Below, piece after piece: positions 9,015 to 18,970 of a stretch of DNA of 48,738 bases. The translations under genes were made by a program, and so were the position numbers. This stretch comes from Desulfobulbaceae bacterium (GTDB lineage Bacteria > Desulfobacterota > Desulfobulbia > Desulfobulbales > Desulfocapsaceae), in NCBI GenBank assembly GCA_011391225.1, contig JAABQY010000002.1:1-48738 (forward strand), read 5' to 3'. How positions within the stretch are numbered: position 1 is the first letter of the stretch; each line of letters begins with the position of its first letter. Below the pieces are notes generated by a model. It did not search any database. It was given only the letters and a program-made list of their open reading frames with translations, and was not told the origin of the DNA.

Positions 9015-10127
9015 GTGGTAGCCACCCTCGATTGGATACGTCTTAGCCTGGTGCCTGGACTGGGGCTGGCAAGCTACTGGCGTCTCATCGATCATTTTCA
9101 ATCGCCCACCGCAGTTCTTCGGGCATCAAGAAAAGAACTTCTCCAGGTACGGGGAATACGCGAACAGCAGGTGTCGGGCCTCTTTTCCGGCGCGCACACA
9201 GTTGCTGATGGACAACGAGAGCTTGACCGACTGACGGCGGCCGGAGCGTATGCACTTTCCTTTGAAGATTTCAGTTATCCTCCTTTACTCCGGCAACTTC
9301 CCGACCCCCCGCCGGTGCTGTATGTCTTTGGTCGAAAAGAGCTGTTGAGTCGACCTGCGGTGGCCATTGTCGGATCACGGGCTGCTACCACCTACGGACG
9401 GAAAATCGCTTTTTCTCTGGCAAGTAAACTTTCATCCTCCCTGCTGACTGTTGTTTCCGGTCTGGCACTCGGAATAGATGCCGAAGCGCACGCCGGTGCC
9501 CTCACCGGAGGGGGTAGTACCGTCGCCGTTCTTGGTTGCGGGCTAGACGTAGTATATCCCCGAGAGAACCTGAAACTTTTTCGTAAAATCATCGAGACCG
9601 GTGCTGTGGTGTCCGAGTATCCTCTTGGTACCCGCCCTGAAGGTTTCCGCTTTCCTGCACGAAACAGGATTATTGCCGGACTCTGCAAAGGGGTTGTCGT
9701 TGTCGAAGCGGCAAAACGTTCCGGATCGCTCATTACCGCACAGATTGCCCTCGATTGCGGGCGGGAGGTTTTTGCCGTGCCCGGTCATATCGATTCGTGC
9801 AAAAGCGAGGGAACGCACTGGTTGCTGAAACAAGGCGCCAAGCTGGTCCAGGGCGCTGCCGATATAGTCGAGGAACTGGATATATCCTGTCCTCTTGGTT
9901 CCCCGGAAAAGACCGCAAGCAACCAAGAAAATTGTTCCGGTCTTGATCCGGATGCGCTAGCGTTGCTTGGCCACCTCGATTCCTACCCCCAGATGCGCGA
10001 GGGACTTCTTGACAAGACGGGGTTTTCCCCGGCGCGGGTCAGTGAATTGCTGCTTTTTCTAGAACTCGACGGGTGGATTGAGGTGTTGCCGGGGGACAGG
10101 GTGCGAAAAATATCACCGTTATCGTAA
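9015..10127 (+). CDS. dprA: DNA processing protein DprA
   Basis: DprA binds incoming single-stranded DNA and loads RecA during natural transformation; it is widespread even in bacteria not known to be competent. The 370 residues contain an N-terminal helix-hairpin region (LSLVPGLGLASYWRLI). A Rossmann-like core at about 100-310 carries AIVGSRAATTYG, VVSGLALGIDAEAH, AVLGCGLDVVYP, FPARNRIIAGL and AKRSGSLITA. A C-terminal winged helix starts near residue 315. The start is a GTG just after a purine-rich stretch (GAGAGAAAGG). The gene lies 111 bases after rpoD and 59 bases before rpe. Confidence 0.95.
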   Translation: MVATLDWIRLSLVPGLGLASYWRLIDHFQSPTAVLRASRKELLQVRGIREQQVSGLFSGAHTVADGQRELDRLTAAGAYALSFEDFSYPPLLRQLPDPPPVLYVFGRKELLSRPAVAIVGSRAATTYGRKIAFSLASKLSSSLLTVVSGLALGIDAEAHAGALTGGGSTVAVLGCGLDVVYPRENLKLFRKIIETGAVVSEYPLGTRPEGFRFPARNRIIAGLCKGVVVVEAAKRSGSLITAQIALDCGREVFAVPGHIDSCKSEGTHWLLKQGAKLVQGAADIVEELDISCPLGSPEKTASNQENCSGLDPDALALLGHLDSYPQMREGLLDKTGFSPARVSELLLFLELDGWIEVLPGDRVRKISPLS

Positions 10128-10186
10128 GGCATTGGCCAGCTATTTCGAGGGGCGCCAATATAAAACCGGGAAAACTGAGGGGAGTA

Positions 10187-10873
10187 ATGAGTCAAAAAAT
10201 GTATATAGCACCGTCGATATTGTCGGCCAATTTCAGTCGATTGGGTGAGGAGATTCGAGCCGTTGACGCGGCCGGTGCCGATATTATCCATATCGATGTC
10301 ATGGACGGGCATTTTGTTCCAAACATCACCATCGGGCCACTGGTTGTGCAAGCCGCACGAGCGGTAACCGCCAAGGTGCTCGACGTTCACCTGATGATCA
10401 CAGATGCGGATCGGTATGTCGATGCCTTCGCTGCTGCCGGTGCCGACTGGATTACAGTTCACGTTGAAGCATGCAGCCATCTGCAGCGTACCGTTTCAAG
10501 AATTCGTGAACTTGGCAAGAGGCCAGGGGTGGTTCTTAATCCGGCAACGTCGCTTGCGACTCTTGATTATATCCTTGCAGAGGTAGATCTGGTGATGCTG
10601 ATGTCGGTCAATCCCGGTTTTGGCGGGCAAGGGTTTATTCCCTCGACACTCACAAAGATCAAAGAGTTGAGATGTCGCATAGCTGCCCAGAAGCTGCATG
10701 TGGATATTGAGGTTGATGGCGGAGTAAGTGTCAAGACGATTGCCGATATCGCCGCTGCCGGAGCAAATATTTTTGTTGCTGGTTCGGCGGTGTATGGCAG
10801 CCAAGAATACCGCGAGACCATTGTGACGCTTCGAAAACTCGCCGAAGTTGGTTCTATACGCAATTGCCAATAA
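10187..10873 (+). CDS. rpe: Ribulose-phosphate 3-epimerase
   Basis: Rpe interconverts ribulose 5-phosphate and xylulose 5-phosphate in the pentose phosphate pathway. The 228 residues form a TIM barrel with all metal and catalytic signatures: IAPSILSANF, HIDVMDGHFVPN, DVHLMI, LMSVNPGFGGQGF and IEVDGGV. The length is typical. The ATG follows GGGGAG. It is followed 16 bases later by pgi, and the two form a sugar-phosphate pair. Confidence 0.96.
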   Translation: MSQKMYIAPSILSANFSRLGEEIRAVDAAGADIIHIDVMDGHFVPNITIGPLVVQAARAVTAKVLDVHLMITDADRYVDAFAAAGADWITVHVEACSHLQRTVSRIRELGKRPGVVLNPATSLATLDYILAEVDLVMLMSVNPGFGGQGFIPSTLTKIKELRCRIAAQKLHVDIEVDGGVSVKTIADIAAAGANIFVAGSAVYGSQEYRETIVTLRKLAEVGSIRNCQ

Positions 10874-10889
10874 TACTGGAGGGAGAGGT

Positions 10890-12494
10890 ATGACTCATCA
10901 ATTCAAAGGACTTGCCGATGCAGATGTGTTTTCAGAACTGATCAGATTGGCGCAAAAGCCTTATGATCTGACTGGTGCAGGGGCCTTACTGGCTGATGGG
11001 CGACTCGCCCGGTATGTGTGTCGCTCTGAACTCTGGAGACTGCATTATGGAACAGAAAGAATAGATGACCTGGTGCTCACCAGCTTGCAAGAACTGGCGG
11101 ATGAACTGCGTTTAGTCGAGCAGTTCAAGATGATGCGGCGCGGAGCGGTGATGAACCGAATCGAGGGTTTTGCCTCTGAAAATCGTCAAGTTCTGCATAC
11201 CGCCAGCCGCGACATCTTTGATACGTCTCCGGTAGAGCCTCAGGCGAGTAGGGAGGCGCGGCGGGAAATTGAAAAACTGAAATTATTCTTATCAGACCTT
11301 GAAACCGGTCAGCTGGTCAACAAACATGGGCAGCCCTTCGACACCATGGTGCATATCGGCATTGGTGGATCTGATCTCGGTCCACGTTCGATCTTTGAGG
11401 CACTCAAGGCATATGGCATTTCGGGCCGAAAGGTGCGTTTCATTGCCAATGTCGATCCTGATGATGCCTCCCAGATCCTATCCGAAGTGAATCTCGCCAC
11501 AACCCTTGTCAGTATTGTCTCAAAGAGCGGCACGACCCTTGAAACCCTCACCAATGAACAGCATGCGCGTCAGGCCCTTGAAAGGGCCGGGCTTGATCCA
11601 GCTTGTCATTGCATTGCTGTCACCGGTGAAAAAAGCCCGATGGATAACCCGGATAAATACTTGCGCTCTTTTTATATGTTCGATTACATCGGTGGTCGAT
11701 ACAGCTCAACCTCGATGGTCGGAGCAGTGATGCTTGGTTTTTACATGGGTTTTCCAAGGGTAATGGAATATCTGCAAGGTGCCGGTATGGTTGATCGCGA
11801 GGCGGAAGAGACCGATGCCCGTAAAAATATCCCTCTGCTTCTCGCCTTACTTGGTATCTGGAATCATAATTTTCTCGGACACCCAACGCTTGCAGTTCTC
11901 CCTTACAGTCAAGGACTCCATCGTTTTCCGGCGCATCTCCAGCAGTGCGATATGGAAAGCAACGGAAAATCAATAGATCGGAAAGGCGCCACGGTGGTTA
12001 CCAAAACCGGGCCGATAATCTGGGGTGAGCCGGGGACCAACGGCCAACACGCCTTTTACCAGCTCTTGCACCAGGGTACCGAGATCGTCCCCGTGGAATT
12101 TATAGGTTTTAGCCATTCTCAATACGGTATGGACGCCGTTGTCAGTGGCTCGACTTCGCAACAGAAACTGCTCGCCAATCTTTTTGCTCAGATGGTAGCA
12201 ATGGCGGTCGGCCAGTCGTCCGATAATTCCAATAAATATTTTCCCGGCAATCGTCCATCGTGTCTCCTCATTGCAGACAGGCTGACACCGAAAGTGATGG
12301 GAGCTCTTCTGGCGCTGTATGAGGCGAAAATTGCCTTCCAGGGATTCGCCTGGAATATAAATTCTTTTGACCAGGAGGGTGTGCAATTGGGCAAGGCCTT
12401 GGCGACGGACTTTCTCAAAGCGATGACTGATTCATCGGCAAAATTCGATAGTCTTGAAAAAGTCTTCCTGAATCAGTTGGTTGATGTATCTTAG
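10890..12494 (+). CDS. pgi: Glucose-6-phosphate isomerase
   Basis: Pgi interconverts glucose 6-phosphate and fructose 6-phosphate. The 534 residues show both family signatures (WGEPGTNGQHAFYQLLHQGT, then DQEGVQLGK) and the sugar isomerase core HIGIGGSDLGPR with SKSGTTLET. The ORF track begins 14 codons earlier and overlaps rpe. I chose the ATG at 10890 because GGAGGGAGAGG lies directly upstream and the protein then starts MTHQFKGL. It follows rpe by 16 bases, so the two are probably co-transcribed. Confidence 0.95.
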   Translation: MTHQFKGLADADVFSELIRLAQKPYDLTGAGALLADGRLARYVCRSELWRLHYGTERIDDLVLTSLQELADELRLVEQFKMMRRGAVMNRIEGFASENRQVLHTASRDIFDTSPVEPQASREARREIEKLKLFLSDLETGQLVNKHGQPFDTMVHIGIGGSDLGPRSIFEALKAYGISGRKVRFIANVDPDDASQILSEVNLATTLVSIVSKSGTTLETLTNEQHARQALERAGLDPACHCIAVTGEKSPMDNPDKYLRSFYMFDYIGGRYSSTSMVGAVMLGFYMGFPRVMEYLQGAGMVDREAEETDARKNIPLLLALLGIWNHNFLGHPTLAVLPYSQGLHRFPAHLQQCDMESNGKSIDRKGATVVTKTGPIIWGEPGTNGQHAFYQLLHQGTEIVPVEFIGFSHSQYGMDAVVSGSTSQQKLLANLFAQMVAMAVGQSSDNSNKYFPGNRPSCLLIADRLTPKVMGALLALYEAKIAFQGFAWNINSFDQEGVQLGKALATDFLKAMTDSSAKFDSLEKVFLNQLVDVS

Positions 12495-12555
12495 CAGAGA
12501 ACATTTTTTGCTGAATGGATGTTCATTTACAGGCTGGATGTTTATTGAATTTTTG

Positions 12556-12584
12556 TTGACAAAACCATCTTGCACAGCTATTCT
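12556..12584 (+). promoter_or_regulatory. Sigma-70 promoter for dsrABD
   Basis: TTGACA at 12556-12561, a 17-base spacer, then TATTCT at 12579-12584. This predicts a leader of about 170 bases before dsrA and separates the dsr cluster from pgi. Confidence 0.6.
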
Positions 12585-12763
12585 GGCACCCTAATTCAAA
12601 AATTCATAATCTTCTTTCACTCTCCGCTGACGTACAATGGATATGTCAGGAAAATGGACCGATGATTACGATGAAAAAGATAAGCCGACGGCTGAATCCC
12701 GGTTTTAAGTAAAAAGAGTTTGGTTAAGGTAGCAGTATAAACAGTAATTTAAAGGAGGAAATC

Positions 12764-14044
12764 ATGGCAAAACGTGAGACGCCCTTGTTGGACCAATTGG
12801 AGAGTGGCCCGTGGCCAAGCTTCGTGACCGACATTAAGCGCCAGGCGGAAACCAAGCCTGAGTGTTGGGATATTCTTGGTATTCTGGAACTGTCCTACAA
12901 AGAAAGGATCACCCACTGGAAACACGGCGGTATCGTCGGCGTTTTCGGATACGGTGGCGGTATTGTCGGACGTTACGCTGATGTTCCTGAGCTGTTCCCG
13001 GGTGTTGAGCATTTCCACACCATTCGTGTTGCTCAGCCTGCTTCGAAGTATTATACCAGTGCCAATCTTCGTCAGCTGATGGCACTTTGGGAGAAATACG
13101 GGTCCGGTATGACCAACTTCCACGGTTCCACCGGTGACATCATTCTTCTTGGTACCCGTACCGAGAACCTTGAGCCCTTCTTCTGGGATCTGACCCATGA
13201 TATGGGCCAGGATCTTGGTGGCTCCGGCTCGAACCTGCGTACTCCCGCCAACTGTATCGGCGAGTCTCGTTGTGAGTGGGCCTGTTATGACACTGAAGAA
13301 GCATGTCACTCAATGACAATCAAGTATCAGGACGAGATTCATCGCCCCGCTTTCCCTTATAAATTCAAATTTAAATTCTCCGGTTGTCCGAATGACTGTG
13401 TGGCCTCCATCGCCCGTTCCGATATATCCGTTATCGGTACCTGGAGAGATGCGATCCGCATTGATCAGGCTGCAGTGAAAGAGTATGTCGCCGGCAACTA
13501 CCCCGCAAACGGGGGTGCACATAGCGGTAAAGATTGGGGTAAGTTTGATATCACCAAGGAAGTTATCAACCTTTGTCCGACTGACTGTATGTGGATGGAA
13601 GGCGCAGAACTGAAAATCGATGATAAAGAATGTACCCGTTGCATGCACTGTATCAACGTCATGCCACGAGCACTCCGCCCGGGTCTTGACAAAGGCGCGT
13701 CCCTCTGTGTCGGTGCTAAAGCTCCAATTCTTGATGGTGCACAGTTTGCGACGTTGATTATACCTTTCGTCAAAATGTCCAAGGACAATGACTTTGAGGA
13801 ATTGGTAGACTTCATTGAGAAGGTTTGGGACTGGTGGATGGAAGTTGGTAAGAACCGTGAGCGCGTTGGTGAAACCATGCAGCGTGTTGGTTTGCCGACC
13901 TTCCTCTCTGTAATGGGCGTTACACCGATTCCGCAGCATGTCAAAGAACCTCGAAGCAATCCCTATATATTCTGGAGAGAAGAAGAGGTTGAGGGTGGTT
14001 TTACGCGCGACATCGATGAATTCCGTGCTAAACACAAGGCCTGA
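12764..14044 (+). CDS. dsrA: Dissimilatory sulfite reductase alpha subunit
   Basis: DsrA is the alpha subunit of the cytoplasmic siroheme enzyme that reduces sulfite with electrons ultimately from menaquinol, the terminal step of sulfate respiration. The 426 residues contain the siroheme/4Fe-4S cysteines in SRCEWACYDTEEACH and KFSGCPNDCVASIARSD. A ferredoxin insert (LCPTDCMWMEG, then CTRCMHCINVMP) carries a further cluster. The ATG at 12764 is preceded by a strong AAAGGAGG. dsrB follows after 51 bases, then dsrD. The promoter and downstream terminator define a compact three-gene unit. The presence of DsrD points to the reductive rather than the sulfur-oxidising type. Confidence 0.98.
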   Translation: MAKRETPLLDQLESGPWPSFVTDIKRQAETKPECWDILGILELSYKERITHWKHGGIVGVFGYGGGIVGRYADVPELFPGVEHFHTIRVAQPASKYYTSANLRQLMALWEKYGSGMTNFHGSTGDIILLGTRTENLEPFFWDLTHDMGQDLGGSGSNLRTPANCIGESRCEWACYDTEEACHSMTIKYQDEIHRPAFPYKFKFKFSGCPNDCVASIARSDISVIGTWRDAIRIDQAAVKEYVAGNYPANGGAHSGKDWGKFDITKEVINLCPTDCMWMEGAELKIDDKECTRCMHCINVMPRALRPGLDKGASLCVGAKAPILDGAQFATLIIPFVKMSKDNDFEELVDFIEKVWDWWMEVGKNRERVGETMQRVGLPTFLSVMGVTPIPQHVKEPRSNPYIFWREEEVEGGFTRDIDEFRAKHKA

Positions 14045-14095
14045 TGCTGTTATAATTTGAGCTGATAATTCATATTAGAAATAAGGAGATTTGCC

Positions 14096-15223
14096 ATGGG
14101 TTACAATCCACAAAAGCCAATGGAAGGCCGTATCTCAGATCTTGGCCCCCCCTATTACGAAAATTTTTTCCCACCTGTCATTAAAGCCAACAAAGGTAAA
14201 TGGCTGTGGCATGAGATTACTCAGCCGGGTGTCTTGATGCATAAATCCGAGACCGGTGACGAGGTATACTCAGTGCGGGTCGGTTGTCCCCGTTTAGTGT
14301 CAGTTGAGTACATTCGTGAAGTATGTACCATCGCCGACAAGCATTGTGATGGTTTTCTGCGTTTCACCACTCGAAACAACATTGAGTTCATGGTTGATTC
14401 CCGTGCCAAAGTTCAACCGCTTCTTGATACTCTTGCCAGTTACGGCAACAAGTACCCGGTAGGTGGAACCGGCGCTGGTGTAACCAATATTGTTCATACG
14501 CAAGGCTGGGTACATTGTCATACTCCTGCTACCGATGCCTCTGGTGTCGTGAAAGCGGTTATGGATGAATTGTTTGACTATTTCACCTCCATGACTCTGC
14601 CGGCCCAGGTGCGTATCGCACTTGCCTGCTGTCTGAACATGTGTGGTGCGGTTCATGCATCCGACATCGCCATTCTTGGGATTCACAGGAAGCCACCGAT
14701 GATTGATAATAAGCGCATCTCCGGTGTATGTGAGTTGCCGCTTGCCATCGCTTCTTGTCCGCTTGGTGCCGTTAAACCGGCCAAAGCGATCGTGGATGGG
14801 GTGGAAATCAAATCGGTCAAAGTCACTGTAGAGCGTTGTATGTTCTGTGGTAACTGTTACACCATGTGTCCGGCTATGCCTCTTGCTGATCCGGAAGGCG
14901 ACGGCATTGCCATTCTCGTAGGCGGGAAGGTTTCCAACAGAATCAGTGCTCCAAAATTCTCCAAGCTCGTCATCCCCTTCTTGCCGAACACTACCCCGCG
15001 TTGGCCGGAAACAGTATCAGCCGTAAAGAAAATCTTGGTTGCTTATGCAGCCGATGCGAAAAAATATGAGCGTATCGGTGAATGGGCTGAGAGGATCGGT
15101 TGGGAAAAATTCTTTGAGAAGTGTGATATTCCGTTCACTGAGAAGAGCATCGACGACTATCGTCTTGCCTATGACACCTGGCGCACCACGGTCCAGTTTA
15201 AGTTTACCAGTCATATCAAATAG
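14096..15223 (+). CDS. dsrB: Dissimilatory sulfite reductase beta subunit
   Basis: DsrB pairs with DsrA in an alpha2-beta2 core and carries the catalytic siroheme. The 375 residues show the characteristic [19 protein letters not shown] cysteine motif. Towards the C-terminus a ferredoxin-type segment ([11 protein letters not shown], then [17 protein letters not shown]) provides the electron-relay cluster. The ATG follows AAGGAG. It lies 51 bases after dsrA and 91 bases before dsrD. dsrC and the dsrMKJOP membrane complex, its usual partners, are not in this window. Confidence 0.98.
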   Translation: MGYNPQKPMEGRISDLGPPYYENFFPPVIKANKGKWLWHEITQPGVLMHKSETGDEVYSVRVGCPRLVSVEYIREVCTIADKHCDGFLRFTTRNNIEFMVDSRAKVQPLLDTLASYGNKYPVGGTGAGVTNIVHTQGWVHCHTPATDASGVVKAVMDELFDYFTSMTLPAQVRIALACCLNMCGAVHASDIAILGIHRKPPMIDNKRISGVCELPLAIASCPLGAVKPAKAIVDGVEIKSVKVTVERCMFCGNCYTMCPAMPLADPEGDGIAILVGGKVSNRISAPKFSKLVIPFLPNTTPRWPETVSAVKKILVAYAADAKKYERIGEWAERIGWEKFFEKCDIPFTEKSIDDYRLAYDTWRTTVQFKFTSHIK

Positions 15224-15314
15224 TAAGACAAGAATGATTTTTGCGGGCCAGGCAATGATACGTTGCCTGGCCCTTTGATGCTTTCTTCTTCAACCTACTT
15301 ATAGGAGTTATATT

Positions 15315-15569
15315 ATGGCAATGAGTAAAGAAGAACTAAAAAAAGCCATTGAGGAGAAAGCGCTAACGTCTCCGAAGCCGCAGTTGTACATCAAGGATTT
15401 TTACGCCTGTGATCCTGATACCAAGCCGAGAGATATGAAAAACGTAGCGAATGAAATGGTACGAGAAGGAAAATTGATGTTTTGGTCTTCCGGTTCAACC
15501 ACCATGTATGCCATTCCCAGCCGTATTAAGAACGAAGAAGGGGCCGGCGGAATCGGCAATGTAGAATAA
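15315..15569 (+). CDS. dsrD: Dissimilatory sulfite reductase-associated protein DsrD
   Basis: A small protein of 84 residues with the DsrD winged-helix pattern. The family core FWSSGSTTMYAIP is unmistakable, and FYACDPDTKPRDMKNVANEMV supplies the preceding helices. DsrD is reported to act as an activator of DsrAB and is typical of reductive-type sulfate and sulfite reducers. The ATG is preceded by TAGGAG. It is the last gene of the dsr unit, followed 17 bases later by an intrinsic terminator. Confidence 0.96.
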   Translation: MAMSKEELKKAIEEKALTSPKPQLYIKDFYACDPDTKPRDMKNVANEMVREGKLMFWSSGSTTMYAIPSRIKNEEGAGGIGNVE

Positions 15570-15586
15570 TCGACCCCGTTTTTTTT

Positions 15587-15621
15587 AAAAAGCATAAGGC
15601 AGAATATTCCTTATGCTTTTT
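15587..15621 (+). terminator. Intrinsic terminator after dsrD
   Basis: A perfect 13-bp stem, AAAAAGCATAAGG (15587-15599) with CCTTATGCTTTTT (15609-15621), and a 9-base loop. The T-run is part of the stem, so it could work on both strands. Confidence 0.85.
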
Positions 15622-15631
15622 GTTGTTTGCA

Positions 15632-16402
15632 ATGTATCCAATCCATTCTTTCGACACCGTCCCCTCAACCAACTCCCTTGCCAAGAAGCTTGCCGAAAAT
15701 GGGGCTCCACACGGCACTGCTGTTATAGCTGCCAATCAGACAGAAGGCCGGGGCCGACTTGGAAAGAACTGGCATTCAGTAGCTGGCAAAGGCCTTTATT
15801 GTTCAATTATTGTCAGACCGAAGCTTTCGCCTGAGGATTTTTGTAAAATTACCCTCGCGGCAGGGCTTGGAGCAGCGGTGGCGGTAGATCGTATTACAGG
15901 CGGATTCTCCCAGCTTAAATGGCCAAATGATATCTTCCTGGATGGTAAAAAGTGCGGGGGAATTTTGACCGAATCCTCGGCCCTGAACGAGTCGGCAGCG
16001 CGGCGATTTGCCGTTATCGGAATCGGACTGAACCTCAGTTCTTCTCTGGAGGACTTTCCAGAGGATTTACGTGATAAGGTTACGTCGATATCACTTCAGA
16101 CAGGAATCTGTCCTGACGCTTCTCACGTATTCTTAACTCTTCGTGACGAAATTCTGCAGCAGCTGGAGATGTTCTCTAGCGACGGTTTTCAACCGATTCT
16201 TGCATCCTGGAGAGCGCGCGACTTCCTGCTCGGTAAGCACATGGAATGTGTAAGGCCCGACGGAAAAATAATTGCCGGGGTATCTTTGGGGCCTGACAAC
16301 GAAGGTCAGCTTCACGTTAAGGACTTAGGTGGGCGGACACACACAGTTTTATCAGGTGATATCAGGTTAGCGGAGAAAAATAAAAAACCGCTAGATGAAT
16401 AA
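15632..16402 (+). CDS. birA: Biotin--[acetyl-CoA-carboxylase] ligase
   Basis: This enzyme activates biotin with ATP and attaches it to the biotin-carrier domains of carboxylases. The catalytic signatures are present: VPSTNSLAKKL, GRGRLGKNWHS for biotinyl-AMP binding, and LKWPNDIFLDGKKCGGILTE. There is no N-terminal helix-turn-helix, so it is the ligase-only form without the repressor domain. The ATG at 15632 (MYPIHSFDT) gives 256 residues. The track start four codons earlier is a TTG that lies against the dsr terminator stem. No good ribosome-binding site precedes either start. Its last codons overlap the next terminator stem. Confidence 0.93.
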   Translation: MYPIHSFDTVPSTNSLAKKLAENGAPHGTAVIAANQTEGRGRLGKNWHSVAGKGLYCSIIVRPKLSPEDFCKITLAAGLGAAVAVDRITGGFSQLKWPNDIFLDGKKCGGILTESSALNESAARRFAVIGIGLNLSSSLEDFPEDLRDKVTSISLQTGICPDASHVFLTLRDEILQQLEMFSSDGFQPILASWRARDFLLGKHMECVRPDGKIIAGVSLGPDNEGQLHVKDLGGRTHTVLSGDIRLAEKNKKPLDE

Positions 16403-16420
16403 GGCGTCTAGCGGTTTTTT
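16382..16420. terminator. Bidirectional terminator between birA and ahcY
   Basis: A perfect 14-bp stem, AAAAAACCGCTAGA (16382-16395) with TCTAGCGGTTTTTT (16407-16420). It has A and T runs on both sides and sits between convergent genes. The left arm includes the final codons of birA. Confidence 0.9.
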
Positions 16421-16440
16421 AAAGAGTTGAAACGATCCTC

Positions 16441-17754
16441 TTAGTACCGATAATACTCCGGTTTATAGGGCCCGTCGATTGATACACCAATATAGTCGGC
16501 CTGCTCTTTGCTCAGCTGGGTGAGATTTGCACCGATTTTCTGCAAATGCATTTTGGCCACCATCTCATCCAGATGTTTTGGCAGGAAATACACCTTATTC
16601 TCATATTTTCCAGAGTTTTGCCAGAGTTCGATTTGTGCTAGAACCTGGTTGGAAAATGAGTTGCTCATGACAAAACTTGGATGTCCGGTGGCACAACCAA
16701 GATTCACCAGGCGACCTTCAGCCAATACGATTATTTTCTTGCCGTCAGGAAAGATAACATGGTCAACCTGTGGTTTGATGTTGTCCCAAGGCAGATCACG
16801 GATTCCGGCTATGTCGATTTCTGAATCAAAGTGGCCGATATTGCAGACAATGGCCTGATCGGGCATTTTTTCCATATGGGCCCGAGTGATAACCCGTAAA
16901 TTTCCGGTACAGGTGACGAAGATGTTACCAAGGTGGGCAACATCGTCCATCGTGACCACCCTATAGCCTTCCATGGCGGCTTGAAGCGCACAAATTGGAT
17001 CAATTTCGGTGATATAAACGGTAGCGCCCATGCCTCTTAGGGCCTGAGCACAGCCCTTGCCTACATCGCCATAACCTACCACTACCACGTTCTTGCCGGC
17101 TATCATCACGTCGGTTGCGCGTTTTATTCCGTCGATAAGGGATTCCCGGCAGCCATAGAGATTGTCAAATTTGGATTTTGTTACCGAATCATTAACATTT
17201 ATGGCTGGACAGGCCAGTTTGCCGGCATTAGCCATTTCATTGAGGCGGTGTACTCCTGTGGTGGTTTCTTCGCTGATACCACGTATCGCGGTCAGCTCGT
17301 TTGTGTATTTATCATGGAGCACCAAAGTAAGATCGCCGCCATCATCGAGTATCATGTTTGGTCGCCAATCGTTCGGACCAAAGATTGTCTGGTCGATACA
17401 CCACCAGAATTCTTCCTCGTTCTCGCCCTTCCAGGCAAAGGTGGGTATGCCAGCAGCAGCAACGGCTGCGGCGGCATGGTCCTGGGTTGAAAAAATGTTG
17501 CAACTCGACCATCGCAATTCCGCACCCAATTCAACCAGGGTTTCCATGAGAACCGCAGTCTGAATGGTCATGTGCAGGCAACCGGCGATTCGGGCACCTT
17601 TGAGGGGAGCCTTGCCGCGATATTCCTGGCGTAATGCCATAAGACCGGGCATTTCGGTTTCAGCGATGGCAATTTCCTTTCTTCCCCACTCGGCAAGAGC
17701 CATGTCGGCGACCTTCCAATCAGTAAGTGTATGTGTCATTGTATTGTTTTCCAT
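16441..17754 (-). CDS. ahcY: Adenosylhomocysteinase (S-adenosyl-L-homocysteine hydrolase)
   Basis: AhcY hydrolyses S-adenosylhomocysteine to adenosine and homocysteine, clearing the inhibitory product of methyltransferases. The 437 residues contain the substrate region ([13 protein letters not shown], then [14 protein letters not shown]). The NAD-binding Rossmann motif is [18 protein letters not shown], and the C-terminal signature is [11 protein letters not shown]. An alternative start five codons in (MTHTLTDW) is possible. It lies 49 bases downstream of metK on the same strand, so the two steps of the methyl cycle are probably co-transcribed from the metK promoter. Confidence 0.97.
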   Translation of the reverse strand: MENNTMTHTLTDWKVADMALAEWGRKEIAIAETEMPGLMALRQEYRGKAPLKGARIAGCLHMTIQTAVLMETLVELGAELRWSSCNIFSTQDHAAAAVAAAGIPTFAWKGENEEEFWWCIDQTIFGPNDWRPNMILDDGGDLTLVLHDKYTNELTAIRGISEETTTGVHRLNEMANAGKLACPAINVNDSVTKSKFDNLYGCRESLIDGIKRATDVMIAGKNVVVVGYGDVGKGCAQALRGMGATVYITEIDPICALQAAMEGYRVVTMDDVAHLGNIFVTCTGNLRVITRAHMEKMPDQAIVCNIGHFDSEIDIAGIRDLPWDNIKPQVDHVIFPDGKKIIVLAEGRLVNLGCATGHPSFVMSNSFSNQVLAQIELWQNSGKYENKVYFLPKHLDEMVAKMHLQKIGANLTQLSKEQADYIGVSIDGPYKPEYYRY

Positions 17755-17803
17755 TCTTTAAATCTAACTTTGAAGAGTGATTTAACGTTGAGTAGAGATG
17801 ATA

Positions 17804-18970
17804 TTACTTCAGTTTTGCCGCATCCCGAAGTAGGACTGCTTTATCAGTCTTTTCCCAGGTGAAGTCGTCAAGTTCGCGGCCAAAATGGCCATAGGCAGCG
17901 GTAGCGAGATAGATAGGCCGTAAGAGATCAAGCTGTTGAATAATTGCCTTGGGTCTCAGGTCAAAGTGTGCGGTGATGAGTTTTTTTATTTCTGCGTCAG
18001 AAATTTTGCCGGTGCCAAAACTATTCACGTTAATGGACACCGGTTGAGAAATTCCTATGGCATACGCCACCTGCACTTCAATTTCATCAGCCAGACCTGC
18101 GGCGATTAAGTTCTTAGCAACATACCTGCCATAGTAAGAGCTCGATCTGTCGACCTTCGAAGGATCTTTTCCGGAAAAGGCACCGCCACCATGCGACCCT
18201 TTGCCACCATAAGTATCCACGATAATTTTTCGACCCGTCACACCACAGTCTCCTACCGGGCCACCAATGACAAATCGTCCTGTTGGATTGATATAAAACT
18301 TAGTATTGGCATCAATCATTTTAGCAGGGAGAATGGGTTTGATGATTTCTTCCATGACGCCTTCTTTCAGGTCGTCGTAGCTGACTGATGCCTCGTGCTG
18401 CGTAGAAAGTACGACTGCTTCAATTCTTAGGGGAACATTGTTAACATACTCTATAGTAACCTGGCTTTTAGCATCAGGGCGCAACCAAGTAAGGATATTA
18501 GCTTTACGGACGTCTGCCTGGCGTTTTGTGAGTTTGTGGGCCAAGGAAATGGGCATTGGCATAAGAGTTTCGGTTTCATTACAGGCGTACCCAAACATCA
18601 GGCCCTGGTCGCCGGCACCTTGCTCAAGGTCAAGACCTGTGCCTTCGTTTACACCCTGTGCTATGTCTGGAGATTGTTTGTCAATTGAGGTAATGACGGC
18701 ACAGGATTGCCAATCAAAGCCCATTTCTGAAGAGTTGTAGCCTATTTGTTTAATGGTTTGGCGGACAACGTCCGGCATGTCCACCCAAGCTGAAGTTGTA
18801 ATCTCCCCGGCAATTACAGCCATACCAGTAGTTACCAAAGTTTCACATCCGACCCTGGCAAATCGGTCTTGTGTGAGAATGGCGTCAAGAATGGCATCGG
18901 AGATCTGATCGGCAACCTTATCGGGATGACCTTCGGACACGGATTCTGAGGTGAAAAGGTAATCTGACAT
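17804..18970 (-). CDS. metK: S-adenosylmethionine synthetase
   Basis: MetK forms S-adenosylmethionine from methionine and ATP. The 388 residues carry the start [20 protein letters not shown], the ATP-binding [12 protein letters not shown], and the glycine-rich [22 protein letters not shown]. The ATG is preceded by TGGAG. It is upstream of ahcY on the same strand. I looked for an S-adenosylmethionine or S-adenosylhomocysteine riboswitch in the leader and saw no convincing fold. Confidence 0.97.
   Translation of the reverse strand: MSDYLFTSESVSEGHPDKVADQISDAILDAILTQDRFARVGCETLVTTGMAVIAGEITTSAWVDMPDVVRQTIKQIGYNSSEMGFDWQSCAVITSIDKQSPDIAQGVNEGTGLDLEQGAGDQGLMFGYACNETETLMPMPISLAHKLTKRQADVRKANILTWLRPDAKSQVTIEYVNNVPLRIEAVVLSTQHEASVSYDDLKEGVMEEIIKPILPAKMIDANTKFYINPTGRFVIGGPVGDCGVTGRKIIVDTYGGKGSHGGGAFSGKDPSKVDRSSSYYGRYVAKNLIAAGLADEIEVQVAYAIGISQPVSINVNSFGTGKISDAEIKKLITAHFDLRPKAIIQQLDLLRPIYLATAAYGHFGRELDDFTWEKTDKAVLLRDAAKLK

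Noticed and set aside
13310-14035. Long minus-strand ORF of 241 residues inside dsrA
   Set aside because: It lies wholly within the highly conserved dsrA coding region and has no recognisable domain; a codon-structure shadow.
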